From Ettlia oleoabundans (taxonomy: Eukaryota > Chlorophyta > Chlorophyceae > Chlamydomonadales), in the NCBI GenBank assembly GCA_019693395.1, contig JAAMXP010000029.1:1-64000 (forward strand): DNA of 64,000 nucleotides, read 5' to 3'. Below are positions 32,297 to 46,849 of this stretch, in pieces. The notes beneath the pieces are model-generated. The model worked only from the letters and a program-made list of their open reading frames with translations. It was not told the origin of the DNA and made no database searches. Every line of letters starts with the position of its first letter. Positions within the stretch are counted from its first letter, which is position 1. Made by a program: the position numbers and the translations under genes.

Positions 32297-35057
32297 CTAG
32301 TAGAGGGCCACGTTGGGGCGCACCTGCAAGCAAAAGGCAGCAGTGGAGATGTTACTTACTGAATCAGTAAAGGTGACCAACAAAGACATGTGAATCAGCC
32401 CAGCTGGCACCTGGGCGAGGGTAGCCAACCGTCCTGTCACACATGATTTGTCTGGTATTGGCTGCTTCAACGGCTGCCATTTGCTTCAACATCCTTGGGA
32501 TGTAACCCAGAAGCAGGCAGAAACATGCATTCCACAGGGCAAAACCTTGATGCAGGCACGAGCTAGGCTGAGCATCGCGGGCTGGGGGCAGTACGGTGTG
32601 CGGCTGCATGGACATACCGCCTTGAAGGTGGTGCGGTACGTGCGGGAGCTTGGGCGCAGGACCTTGCGGGTCATGGGGAAGGAGATCTTGGAGTCGTGCA
32701 GCTGCTGCGTGGCCGCGCGCTTGCACTGCACGACGGCGGGGCGGTGGCGGGTTGGTGAGAACTTTTGGTGCAACTGGGAATACGACGGTGAGGGCCAGGA
32801 GAAAAGGGAGAAACAGGCCTTGCAGACAAACCGAAGGGCATCAATTCCCACGTCTGGGCAATACAGCAAGCACAAGGTGTGACGCCCGCTGCAAGTAACC
32901 TCGGGCCGGGTGGCGCCGGGACGTCAAACACAGCCGCACAGCCGCTGAGATACACACCTGTGAGGCGGAGATGGTGGCGGTCTTGATGATCTGGATGCAC
33001 GGGGTGCGCACACGGTGGCGGCTGCCCATCTCCTGGTACATCTGCTCCACAGCGCCGTTCAGGGTGGTGTCGCGGTACTCCTTGTACGCGTTGTGGTAGC
33101 CGGTACTGCAGCAAGCGGTGCCATACAGCGCTAGAGGTCAGAGGCAGTGAGCGGGCCCATTGCCTGGTGAGGCAGTCGGCAGGGGCTGGCAGCTGGGACA
33201 CGGTGGGAAAGCAAGGTGTGGTGTGCTGTGATGACGATAAAATGCAGCGGGTGGCTGGGTGCCACATGCCTGACCAGGAACGGGCTGGGGTGCACCGATA
33301 GTTTCCACCAGATCAATGGCTGATGGGTTTATTAATTTAAGACAGCGTCTGCCGTCACTCACCGCGACTGGTAGCGCACCCAGATGCCGTAGTTCTTCAC
33401 GGTGGTGGGGTTACGCTCAAAGATCTGCAGCAAAGTGGGCAGGCGGGCAAGGGAGCACAAGTGCAAGCAGGATCAGCGGCTGTGACAAGCCGACACATTT
33501 ACTGCAGCAGGGGTAGAGGTTTAATACAATGGACGACCCGTTTCACCCGACCACAGCATGGGCCAGGGGATGGTGCTGATCTCTCATTGGCTTTGGGATG
33601 GTGGCTGCTTATAGCAGCTGAGTGCTGTATGCCGCAAGCACTCTCCAAGCTGCTGTATGCAAGCTGTGAGTCGTTACAACTTCTGATATATACTGCTGCC
33701 TGGGACACAAACGTAAAGGCTGCAATCAACGTGGCTCATCCCCCGCGCCAACCGGCTCGGCATGCTGACTAGCTGTGGTGCCAAGTTCGATCGCTTGTAC
33801 TGTGCTGCCACACGCTGATGAGCAGGTTGCTCTGCTTATGTTCAAAGCACTGGTGCTCAATACTGCAATCCCCAGGGGTACGCGTGCTGCTATCAATGCG
33901 CCGCAAATGCTGGGCTGCACCCCCATCTTGTTGCAACCGCAACCATACACCAGCGCGTGCTGCCGAGCCGCCCACACCGTGCAGCAGACAAGTTGGATCC
34001 CGCGAGCAGGGATGGAGCAGCGGCATGCAAGGACCTCTGTAAGGAAAACGTGAGCGCAGCAGCTATTCGCACCACTATGAGCAATTCCGATACATGCCCG
34101 CACTCGCTCACCTCGTTGCAGGCCAGGATCTGGCCGTTGGCCTTCTTCACCTTGCGCAGCTTCCGCAAGAAGTACCTTCAGCAACATAAAAGGGAGGCCA
34201 GACAGGAAGCATTACATTGCCTGCAACCAGCCAGCTGACCCATCATCTGTGCAACTCGGGCGGCTACTGTCACACACAACATTGCCCACGTCTTGCTGTC
34301 GCAAGATGCCATGCGCCACGATGATGAATCCAAGCTAACCGTCGTGTCCAACACAGCTGCATTGCTCTGACAAGGACTCATGAAATGCGTCCTGTGGACG
34401 CCCAGCGCCTTGGCTGAGGCTGGCTAGCCTTGCGACTGCTCTGCTGGCTATGCTCAACCCGTGGGTGGTGGCTGCCTTTCAGCTGCTGCACAGCTAACAG
34501 TTCATGCGACGGTTGCTAATTTTCCCCGTCCATTGCTACAAACAAGTACATAGCTGATGAGCGCAGGAGGTTATCTGTGCTGCGGCTTACCAGAACTTGG
34601 ACTTGGCGCGCACGGGGTCGGTGGCCCACAGCTTCATGCGGAAGATGGTGGGCTCCGCGTCCTTCTCGGTGGGCACATGGCGGCCCACCACCTGGTATTG
34701 GTGGTACTTGTAGCCGCCCTGCACTCGAGACAGGAAGCACCACAAGCCCGAACCGTCGGCGGCGGCAACCTGCAGCTGCTGGTGTTCCCAAACGCGGCAG
34801 GGCTTGCATCCGGGCTGGCTGAGACTCCCAGGTTGCTGACCAAAGGCTGTAAATCGGCTGCAACCCGCCCCTGCGAACGCTGCATGGCGTCATGCTGCGC
34901 TGCATGGCGTCTGCTGCTCCACAGCGGCTGCCGCCGGCGTACTAAGCTGCTGACACTCCTCGGCCACTAGAAAAAGACGCCAAGCTGCTTTGCCCGCAGC
35001 AGCGGCCCCCGAGTGATGCGGCCCCTTTGAGCGCCGGCTCCCACGCACCTGCACCAT
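32297..35057 (-). CDS. RPL18A: 60S ribosomal protein eL20 (L18a)
   Basis: Structural protein of the large cytosolic ribosomal subunit. Seven exons join in phase (minus): 35049-35057, 34591-34718, 34112-34175, 33363-33424, 32958-33105, 32618-32725, 32297-32323, giving 181 aa, close to the family's usual 176-180. The first coding exon is only nine bases (Met-Val-Gln). Family segments are [87 protein letters not shown] and [11 protein letters not shown], ending VRPNVALY. For exon six an upstream CCCAG acceptor at 32774 would add 16 residues; the TGCAG at 32726 fits the family length and was chosen. One acceptor is TGAAG instead of CAG (before 34175). The neighbour U2AF35 is divergent. Confidence 0.97.
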
Positions 35058-35846
35058 GTTGGGCTCCTCCTGCACTATCCACGAAGAGGCAGGGACAGGC
35101 TTGAGGCCCGCCTTTGGCAATTGCACACCTGGCACCCCGGGACGACCCGGGGCTCTTGTCCCGTTAGCGGCACTGGCAGGGAGCTTGCTCGCCTCAGCAC
35201 ACTTAGACGTCGCAGGTGCACTTTATATCTGCCCGTTGAGCTGCAGATAACGGGGGCCTCCGACAGGGACCTGGAGTGGCCCGTCAGCAGCTGATCGGCG
35301 CCGGGGCGCCGGCTAAACTGGTTGACAAGCGTGCCCGCAGTTGTACGAGCTCACAGGTGAGCTTGCTTAGCTTTGCTGCTCGAGCCCCGTTGCCGAAGCG
35401 CCCGTGCAATCCGCAACAGTGCCTCGAGAGTTTTTATGGCGTTTGTAACCCTTGAGAGCTGCCGCTGAGGTTCCATCACCGCCCGATTGGGCAAGCAGCG
35501 CCTGCTTCATTCTCTGCTACTTCTTCTATCCCGCACTGTGCGGTGCCAAGCCAGCGGATTTGGTTGTTAGCGTATGCTCCGAGCCCTGACTGACAGGGCA
35601 GGGGAACGGATGTATGGTGCCAAAGCCGCCGGGCAGGAGGGGGGCTGGCGGTGCCCGACAAGCTCCGGCAGGCGCAGCCTGCCTGGTAGCCAGGCAGGGT
35701 TGCTGGGTTGCCCTGCGGAGCTACTGCCTCACAGAACTGCCAAGCTCGCGCATGCATGGCATTCGCGGTGCTACTGCGATTTGTAACCCAATGGCATGTT
35801 TGATGCACCGCTTGCGTTGCTCGCAGGGCGTTGACGGGCAAGCACC
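35058..35846. promoter_or_regulatory. Divergent promoter region eL20/U2AF35 with inverted repeats
   Basis: 789 bases between the two ATGs of divergent housekeeping genes. It holds a GC-rich inverted repeat CCCCGGG-ACGA-CCCGGGG (35135-35152), a second near-palindrome CGGCGCCGGGGCGCCG (about 35296-35311), and overlapping arms CCCGTT/AACGGG and TATCTG/CAGATA (35226-35254). Confidence 0.5.
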
Positions 35847-38249
35847 ATGGCCAACCACTTGGCAAGCATCTTCGGTACTGAGAAGGATCGAGTCAACTGC
35901 CCTTTCTACTTCAAAATCGGGTAAGCCTTGGGCGTGAGTGCAATAAAGCGTGGCAGTGTAACCCCCCTGCCGCTGTTTTATGTAGTGTATGCTCATCACC
36001 CGTGCCCGCTTTTTTTTTTTGAACCTTTGTGCTTGCCCCCAGCCTCCTTGCCCTGCGTGGTACCCCCATCCCACCCCCACCCCACCCACACACACCTCCC
36101 AAACCCCACCTTGGGCGTGCAGAGCATGCCGTCACGGAGACCGGTGCTCACGGCTGCACAACCGCCCCACCATCAGTCCCACCATCCTGCTGCAAAACAT
36201 GTACCAGAACCCCATCCTGAACGCTCCGCTGGGTCCAGACGGCCTCCCTATGCCAGTAGATCCTAAGAAAGTGCAAGAGTTCTTCGAGGTGGGTAGCAAC
36301 CACCTAACTAGGTGCTGCACGAGGGAATCCCTTGGAGCTTGTAAGGGTCACTCTCACAGGCATTGAAGCTGGGCAGTCGATTGCTTTAAGTACCCTCCCC
36401 GCTCGGGTATTCTTGGCGATCGCTCCCCTCCTTACTGCTGAGAATGCCCCTGCGTTCCCTGCTAGTAACTCATACCCCCCCTGTTCTGCAGGATTTTTAC
36501 GAGGACATCTTCATCGAGCTGGCCAAGTATGGCGAGGTGGAGTACCTCAACGTGTGTGACAACCTGGCCGACCACATGGTGGGCAACGTGTATGTCAAGT
36601 TTAAGTGAGTTATACAACACAGTTTATCTGGGATATATTGTCTTCTGCGAATAATGGCTTCTTAGAATACAGTGCCTTGATTAGGATGTTGAACAGGCGT
36701 AATAGCTGGGCCCAGGGCTATATTGTATGGAGCTCGGATTGGTGGGGGTGCAGTGTAAAGGCTGCTAGGGGACGCTGCAGATGCGTCTCAACTCAGCAGG
36801 GCTTGGTGGCGCCTACTTTTACCAACCATTCTGCAGCGCAGCGCAGTTTAGCTGCCCCAGCTGACCGTCAACCTAGGCAATTTTTTCACGTTTGTACTGC
36901 CCAATTCGTACTTTGTACTGCCCGCAGGGATGAGGAGGAGGCTGCGCGTGCGCTGCAGGGCATGCAGGGGCGCTATTACGCCGGCAAGCCCATAGTCGTT
37001 GAGTTCTCTCCCGTCACAGACTTCAGGGAGGCCACGTGCCGGCAGTATGAGGAGAACTGCTGCAGCCGCGGTGGATACTGCAACTTCATGCACGTGCGCC
37101 CGGTGTCGCGAGACCTGCGCAAACAGGTGGGTGGCTCAGCCTGGTCTATTTTTACACCTTCTCGCATGCCTACAGATTTTGCAAGTGAGCCTAGGAAAAG
37201 GATATAGATGGAGCTTTTGTGCGAAAAGGGGCCAGGGTTCAGCACGTGATCCACCCGTACTTCGTGGCTGTTTGTTGGTGCTGTTCGCAAGCCAGCACAC
37301 CAACCAGCGACACGCCCGCCTTCCTGCAACAGGGCCCCTGCTTTCCCACATCCTTTCCTAATGCCCGGCCTCCGTGCCATGCTGCGCCTGCTGCAGCTCT
37401 TTGGCCGCTACAAGGGTGGTACTGGAGGCAGTACCAAGTTCCACGACGGCTCCTACTCCAGGTTGGTAGGGCTGGATAAGTTTTTAATCACGGCATCTGC
37501 AGAAGTCGCAAATTTGCATTGCTGGATGCGTGCATGCCTTCCCTAGCTTCCCTGCAGCATAGCGGTGTCTTTATGGAAGGTAACAATGCAGAGCAGAGCC
37601 GCAGGCTTGTTGTGGCATTGCCCGGGCCGAGGTGAAGCTACCGGCAGTGCTGCCGGCACCGTGCTCTGTTGCTTCCTGTGGGTGGTTGCGAGCTGATCCC
37701 TGCCTGTGTTTTCCACTCCGTGGCGCGAATTGCAGGCCTGGTGGTAGTAGCGGCGGCGGCGGCGGTCGGTACGACAATCGCGGCGGCGGCGGCGGCCGCT
37801 ACGACCGTAGTGGCGGCGGCTACGGCGACCGCGGGCGGGACCGCTACGGTGGTGGCGGCGGCTATGGCCGCCAGCAGCAACGCGAAAACTCCGCGGAGCG
37901 CCGCGCACGCATTGCCAAATGGAACCAAGAGATGGCGGGCCAGGCGGGCGGCGGTGGTGGCGGCGGCGGTGACGATGGCGGCTACTCGGCCCCCGCAGCG
38001 GCACCGACAGCTCCCTCTTACCCCGGGTTCAGCGCCGCTGCAGCTCCGCCGGCCGATGGCGGGGCAGGAGCCAACGCTTACCAGGCTTACCAGCAGTATG
38101 GCCAGCAGCCGGCGCAGCAGCAACCACAGCAACCCTCCTACGGTGGCGCGCCAATGCCTTCAGCGCCACCATCCCACGGCGTCACAGGATCGAATACCGT
38201 GCCCATCGCCAACATGCGACAGTTCCCCAATTGGCAGCCGCCGCAGTGA
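35847..38249 (+). CDS. U2AF1: U2AF small subunit (U2AF35), spliceosomal 3' splice-site factor
   Basis: Recognises the AG of the 3' splice site and recruits U2 snRNP with the large U2AF subunit in the nucleus. Six exons join in phase: 35847-35920, 36123-36288, 36492-36604, 36928-37126, 37397-37461, 37736-38249 (376 aa). The start [20 protein letters not shown] is nearly invariant. The first CCCH finger runs through [20 protein letters not shown], the U2AF-homology RRM includes [20 protein letters not shown], and the second CCCH finger is [19 protein letters not shown]. After LFGRYKGG the tail is RGG/Gly-rich, where animals have an RS domain, then a Gln/Pro/Ala-rich end. Its substrate is visible all around: nearly every acceptor in this window is a pyrimidine-rich (T)GCAG. 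Confidence 0.97.
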
Positions 38250-39860
38250 GGCAGCCGTGCAGGGGTGGAAAGCGAACCTCCGGCCCTGCAGGTGGGTGTA
38301 CTTCAGCGCTCTTCGGCTGGCCCTAGTGGACTCCTTGTTTCTTTTTTCTAAGCTTTAGGCTGCAGGGTGCAGGCCCAACGTGCCGCCCTTCCCTTTTCTC
38401 CTCTCCAATTTCCCCTGGGCTTGTTCCTAGCGCTGGCGCTCAGTAGGCCGGCACACCGAGGGTGCCAGAGCGGGTGCTTGCGACTTTGGCGGCACAGGGT
38501 CTGCACAGCCCTTTGTCTCCCAGTGCAGGGCTCTTCTGCAGGGTGCCTAAAATTGCAGGGCCTCTGACTTGCAGCAATCCTCCTGCAGGGCTGCAGGTTC
38601 TAAGCGGGAACCTTGATGCTGGCTTTAAAACGCCCATCGCCAGTTGTTTGATTTGTAGGCTTGCAGCACCTTGTAGCAGTATGGGCCCTCATAAGCAGGA
38701 ACAGTGCACGGTCCCTTTGCAGGCTTCCTGCTGCGCTGCAGCATGTCGTGCTGTTTGGCAGCATGCAGGTTCAGTTACCTTATCACCATCACTTACTCTG
38801 CAAGCTGGCAAGAAAAAAATAAGAAAAAAAAATATTTTTGCCTAGTTGCAAGTTTTCTGACTAGGACCACACAAGCTGCCGCTGTTGGGCGCATTGCAGG
38901 TTGCCCTGCTGTTTGCTGTTTTCACCTGCCAGGCAGGCGATAACGCAGGGGAAGGTGCAGGTCTGCAGGGTTGGTTGTTCGCATGCGCGGTGCGGCATGC
39001 GCGCCAGGCTGCCTCCAGGCAGGTGGGCACCGCCTGCACCTGTGGTATGGCTGGGGTGGTGGAGTGGTGGTCTGGACGGGCAGGTGAGGTGGAGCCGCAC
39101 CTCACAAAGTATGAGTTCCTCTGAGAGAATTCCATGTCACTGACCATGGTAGTGTCGCTTTCCCTCTTGCCTTGCAGGCTGCGCAGGGCGCTTGACAAGA
39201 ACCAACGTGTTGTTGACCTGGAGCAGCATCGCAGAGCTGTTCCTGGTGCTGTAACCACATATCCCCGCGTGCTTTGCATCTTTACTTTTGCTATGCCCTG
39301 GATGCGTGTGCCTTCTCTGAGCTGGTTGACCAGCGCCACTATGCATGCTGCTGTCACTCTTGCTCCTGAGATCCTGTAATTATATGTAACGCACCCTGAT
39401 TGCGACCTTGACCAGCCGCACAGCAGCAACATGCCGCAGCGTTATTGCAAGGCGTGACGGCGTATGCGCCGCCAGACGTAGGCCTACCCACCCACTGAAC
39501 ATTGCCAGGGTTAACCCCGTCCTCTCCGTTCCGTTCGTATGTCGTTTTCCGACCTCGTGTTTGTTCTACTACATCGTGCAAAATGCGCCACCACGCACGT
39601 GCACTTTGCGTGGACTCTCGGACTCAACCTGCTCGGACCCCTCGCATCCAAAAGACGGTTGCATTGCATCACTCAATTCGTTTAAGGAGTTCGATCCCTT
39701 GGGTGCACAAACATGCGCCTGGCGTCCATCTGCAAAGCGGGGCTTCTGCCTCTCAGAAGTGGTGCGTAACGGTAACTGGGCAGCGCTTGTGTCACGCGTA
39801 AGAGTGCACGCACAATCATAGATAAACAAAGGTTCGCCGCCGGGAGGTTGAAGGGCAGTA
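38250..39860. other. Long 3' flank of U2AF35 and upstream region of the FNT channel gene
   Basis: About 1.6 kb without a supported gene. Two TGTAA motifs (39375-39379 and 39385-39389) suggest a U2AF35 3' UTR of roughly 1.1 kb. The stretch 38270-39100 is unusually dense in TGCAGG-type motifs, and an A-rich patch is at about 38812-38845. The remainder up to 39860 should be the promoter of the next gene. Confidence 0.4.
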
Positions 39861-41741
39861 ATGAATTCCACCGGCGGCGGTACTGCGCCGGCAGGCAGCA
39901 GCAGCAGTGTGGCTCTATCTGCACACTGCAAGTGGCGCCCCTTGCCTTTCCTACGAACAGCACGAATATGTCAATGACAGATAAGTACCGCCTCGTGGCA
40001 AGGGCCAACTAATCACCTTGCCGCTACCCACCACCTGTTCTGCAGGGGTGCGCCCCGCCGCCGCCCGTCCCAGGAGCCTGCGTATTGCAGCAGTGCAGAC
40101 CCCACAGCAGCAGAGCGCAGCCCCCTCAGCTGGGAATGGTGCTCTTACAGATGCTGCGGCAGTGCAGACGGTGGTTGTGGCAGAGCCAGTGACATTGGCG
40201 ACCCCAGTAGCCATTCAGGGCGTCCTGCCCCCTGCTGCCGTTTACCAAGCGGTGGGTTGCCTGCACACCTGCTTGCCCGCCTCCTTGCCCAACATGCATG
40301 CACGGCGCATTTGGACTTTGCCATTGGCGTGATGGCAATATGCTAATAGCGGAGTTAGAGCTCTGGACACTCTGCCGCTTGCAGTTAACACACGTACGAC
40401 AGTGTACTCAAACTTGCAGGTCGCTGCTGCTGGGGCTGCCAAGGCGGCAATGCCCTTTGGCAAGACGGTGCTGCTGGGTGTTGTGGCGGGCGCTTACATC
40501 GGGCTGTGCGCTGCACTTCTAATGACTGTGGGGCCCAACTGCACTGGCATCGCTGCCTCTAACCCTGGCCTGGCCAAGTACATCACCGGTGCAATAGGCT
40601 TCCCATTTGCGCTGCTCCTAATACTGGTGAGTGGGCGGTGGCACAGACGGAGGCGGAGTTGGAGTTGGGTGGTCAGGACCACAGCTGCTATGATCGGATT
40701 AATTGTGTCAACCATCTTGTTAGCCCTTTGCCAACCCTCACGGCTGTTGGCAGCAGCAGCCCAAGCCTGCCCTGAGGTTACAGCCAGTTGAAACAACTCA
40801 CATGGCCCACACCCGCACACATGCCACTGGGAACCCCTTTCTCTCCGCAATGCAGGTATGTGGGGCTGAGTTGTTCACAGGCAACACAGCAATGCTGCCT
40901 GCCGCTGTGTATGAGGGCAAGGCCACCATGCGGCAGCTGGCAAAGAACTGGGTGGCATCGTACATCGGCAACGGTCTGGGCTGCGCCCTCGGCTGCCTCA
41001 TGCTGATGAATAGCGGGCTCCTGTAAGTGGGTTTGACAATGTGCTCAAAGGCAGCTTTGAATACTTGGGAGCAAACTTTCCTTTCCATTGCCAGTTTCAC
41101 AAGGCGAGATTGTCACGTGAGTGGCTGCACCCGGGTGATGCTTCGTAATGCTCGGTGCAGGCCACAGTTTGCCAACGCAATCAACAGCGTGTCAGTAGCC
41201 AAGGTTTCTGCCCCGCTGGGCGCCACGTTCGTCAAGGCAGTGATGGCAAACTGGTTTGTGGTGCTGGCAGTGTGGCAAGCGACCGCCGCTCAGACTATGG
41301 GCGGCAAGTTCATCGCGTGCCTGTCCGGCCTCGGCTCCTTTGTTGCGGTCGGGCTGGAGCACTGTGTGGCCAATATGGTGCTTATCCCTATGGGAATCCT
41401 GACTGGTGAGCTTCCGGTAAAGAGGACCCCTTGGTTGTGGGCGTGGGTGTGGGTACGGGTGGTTGCAATGGGGCTGGCATGCAGCTTGTCATACGCCTGG
41501 CCACCTGGCGCATGGCTCGTTGTTACGAGGAGACACCCCATGCCTACGTTGGGAACCTGACAGGCGGGCCTCACATGTAATAATTTCTAATGCAGGTGTG
41601 CCGGGAGTGACGTGGGAGAAGTTCTTTATCAACAACCTGCTGCCAGTCACTCTGGGGAACATTGTGGCGGGTGCCCTCTGCATGGCCACAGTCTACTCCC
41701 TAGCTTACGGCAGCCTGGGCAAGAAGGTGTGGGGCAAATAG
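39861..41741 (+). CDS. NAR1: Plastid formate/nitrite channel, NAR1 type
   Basis: Formate/nitrite transporter family: pentameric aquaporin-like anion channels. In green algae NAR1 members move nitrite into the chloroplast (or bicarbonate). Exons: 39861-39879 (alternative donor gives 39861-39906 in the same phase), 40046-40251, 40420-40626, 40856-41022, 41161-41405, 41596-41741, about 329 aa. The first 70 residues (VRPAAARPRSLRIAAVQTPQ) look like a transit peptide. FNT signatures are VCGAELFTGNTAML and GLEHCVANMVLIPMGILTG, plus ANWFVVLAVW. Six hydrophobic segments can be counted across exons 3-6. Substrate cannot be decided from sequence; plastid nitrite is the best guess from the transit peptide and the family. 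No nitrate-assimilation gene lies next to it in the window. Confidence 0.92.
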
Positions 41742-42812
41742 AACTCAAATTCCTACCGCAAGTGCTGTGGCTGTTCCCAATTCCCTGCTCAACTGTCTGA
41801 AAGCCAATCTGGCTCCCACGCATCCGTATCAACCAATGCACGAATGCTCACAAACTTTGATTGTGACTGGTTTGCCGCTGTCCGCTTGGTGCTTGCACTG
41901 TGTCATCGGCGCCTGCGTTCAAGCTTCACTTCCCAGATATCTTCTTAGTACCCCCTATCTCCGGCTCCATTTGAAGTGAAGTGTGAAACGCTTGCACGCT
42001 ACGCCGTGAGCGAGCTACGTTAAGGTGGTCGCCACCCCAGTGCTGCTGGGAAATGATACGGGTGCATGTTGCCCTAAAGCCAGGCAGTCAAAAACAATCT
42101 ATGATTTGCGTTGCACTGTCTGCCACCTTTCCCGAGGAACGGCAGATAGCAAGGCAGGGGGAACAGCGGCGGCCAGCTGAAGTTGGCTGCCGCCACTGGG
42201 GGCCATGGCTTTCAGCCTGGTCGGCACGGTTGGCGTGTCAAATAAGTTCGCTAACAACTATGTCACTCGCGACCACCGTGATTGCGGCTTGCGGCTTGGA
42301 CATCACTCAGGTTGACGAGCGAGCTTGCTCATGCATGCAGAGAGGCGACGGAGGTCATCGATGACCAGTCCTACTCGTGAAGCATCCCGCAAAACGCAAG
42401 AACATGTGTAAGGTTCTAGGTAAGGATGGATTTCTTGCCCTTGGACACACACACGAGCAGTTGATGACGTGGCTCAGCACACAGCACGACTGGACAAAAC
42501 ATCAGGAGCTGCTGCTGCAACTTCATTCTGAGTTTTGTTGGAACCTTAAACTCCATCCGGGTGAGTTCGGGATGAAAAATCTGGCATCGGGGCAATGTGT
42601 CTGTGTGTCCTTTCGGGGGTTGCCGAGCTCCCGCATCGGCTGTGTTCCGTGCTTGATCGCCCGCTTGTATGGCCATCAGAACCTCCCAGCCGCCTTGAGC
42701 GCCATTGCGGTGCGGGTTGTTCGCTGGGTGTGTGGTTTCAGGGGTGCCTGACTTGGCACAAATGTACCCGTCCATCTCGCAGGTTCTTTTCAACCGAACT
42801 TATCCTCACAAC
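41742..42812. promoter_or_regulatory. NAR1 3' flank and THI4 promoter/5' UTR
   Basis: About 1.07 kb. No coding sequence is supported, although an open frame of 124 codons lies at 42377-42751. A small hairpin (GTGCC at 42744-42748 with GGCAC at 42755-42759) lies 54 bases before the THI4 ATG. I looked for a TPP riboswitch, known in some algal THI4 genes, and did not find the CTGAGA plus ACCTGA core here. Confidence 0.45.
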
Positions 42813-46338
<3,526 letters not shown>

Positions 46339-46849
46339 ACGACCTGCCCATATAGATAGATAGGCGGAACATGCCCACCTTGGGCCCGCACTCCCCACTT
46401 CGGCCCCGTTTCCCCTTATCCTTCCCGACCATCCTTGCGAGAGCGTCCCCCTGATATCGGCGCACTTCTAGCGATGGCAGGAACAACAGCAGCCGGCAGC
46501 AGCCTGGCTTTAGCAATATGAGCAGCATCTATGGGGGCTTAACGCCCTCCCCCAACGCCTGATACCCCCGGGAGCACCTAACACATTTAGGTGTGCGTGT
46601 GCACATTGACAAGCATTCCCGGCTTTTCATCCCTGTTCATAACACGACTGTCATAATGATCTTGTAACCACCCCCCTGTCCCCATGCTCCCTGCACCACC
46701 TTCCACCCTGCACCACACCCCAGGCCCGGGTAAACATACCCTGACAGCCCAGATGAACTGAAGAGCTTTGGCACATGTCTGTACATTCACAGACCAGCAA
46801 CAGCAACAAGCAAACAAAACTGCCGCATCAATAAAGCGCACACACACGC
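46339..46849. other. Convergent 3' region between THI4 and the DUF5054-like gene
   Basis: 511 bases of C-rich sequence that hold both 3' UTRs. TGTAA at 46663-46667 is the likely THI4 polyadenylation signal. No gene is supported. Confidence 0.45.

Noticed and set aside
32726..32773. Longer version of the sixth eL20 exon using a CCCAG acceptor
   Set aside because: It is in frame but adds 16 residues absent from the family; the TGCAG acceptor 48 bases downstream restores normal length.
37669..38358. Plus-strand open frame of 229 codons, Ala/Thr-rich
   Set aside because: It is the alternative frame of the Gly-rich RGG exon of U2AF35 and starts inside an intron.
39408..39821. Open frame of 137 codons upstream of NAR1
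   Set aside because: It has no homology signal or splice link to NAR1 and probably lies in promoter sequence.
42377..42751. Open frame of 124 codons upstream of THI4
   Set aside because: It has no recognisable features and lies in the presumed THI4 promoter and 5' UTR, so it is not supported as a gene.
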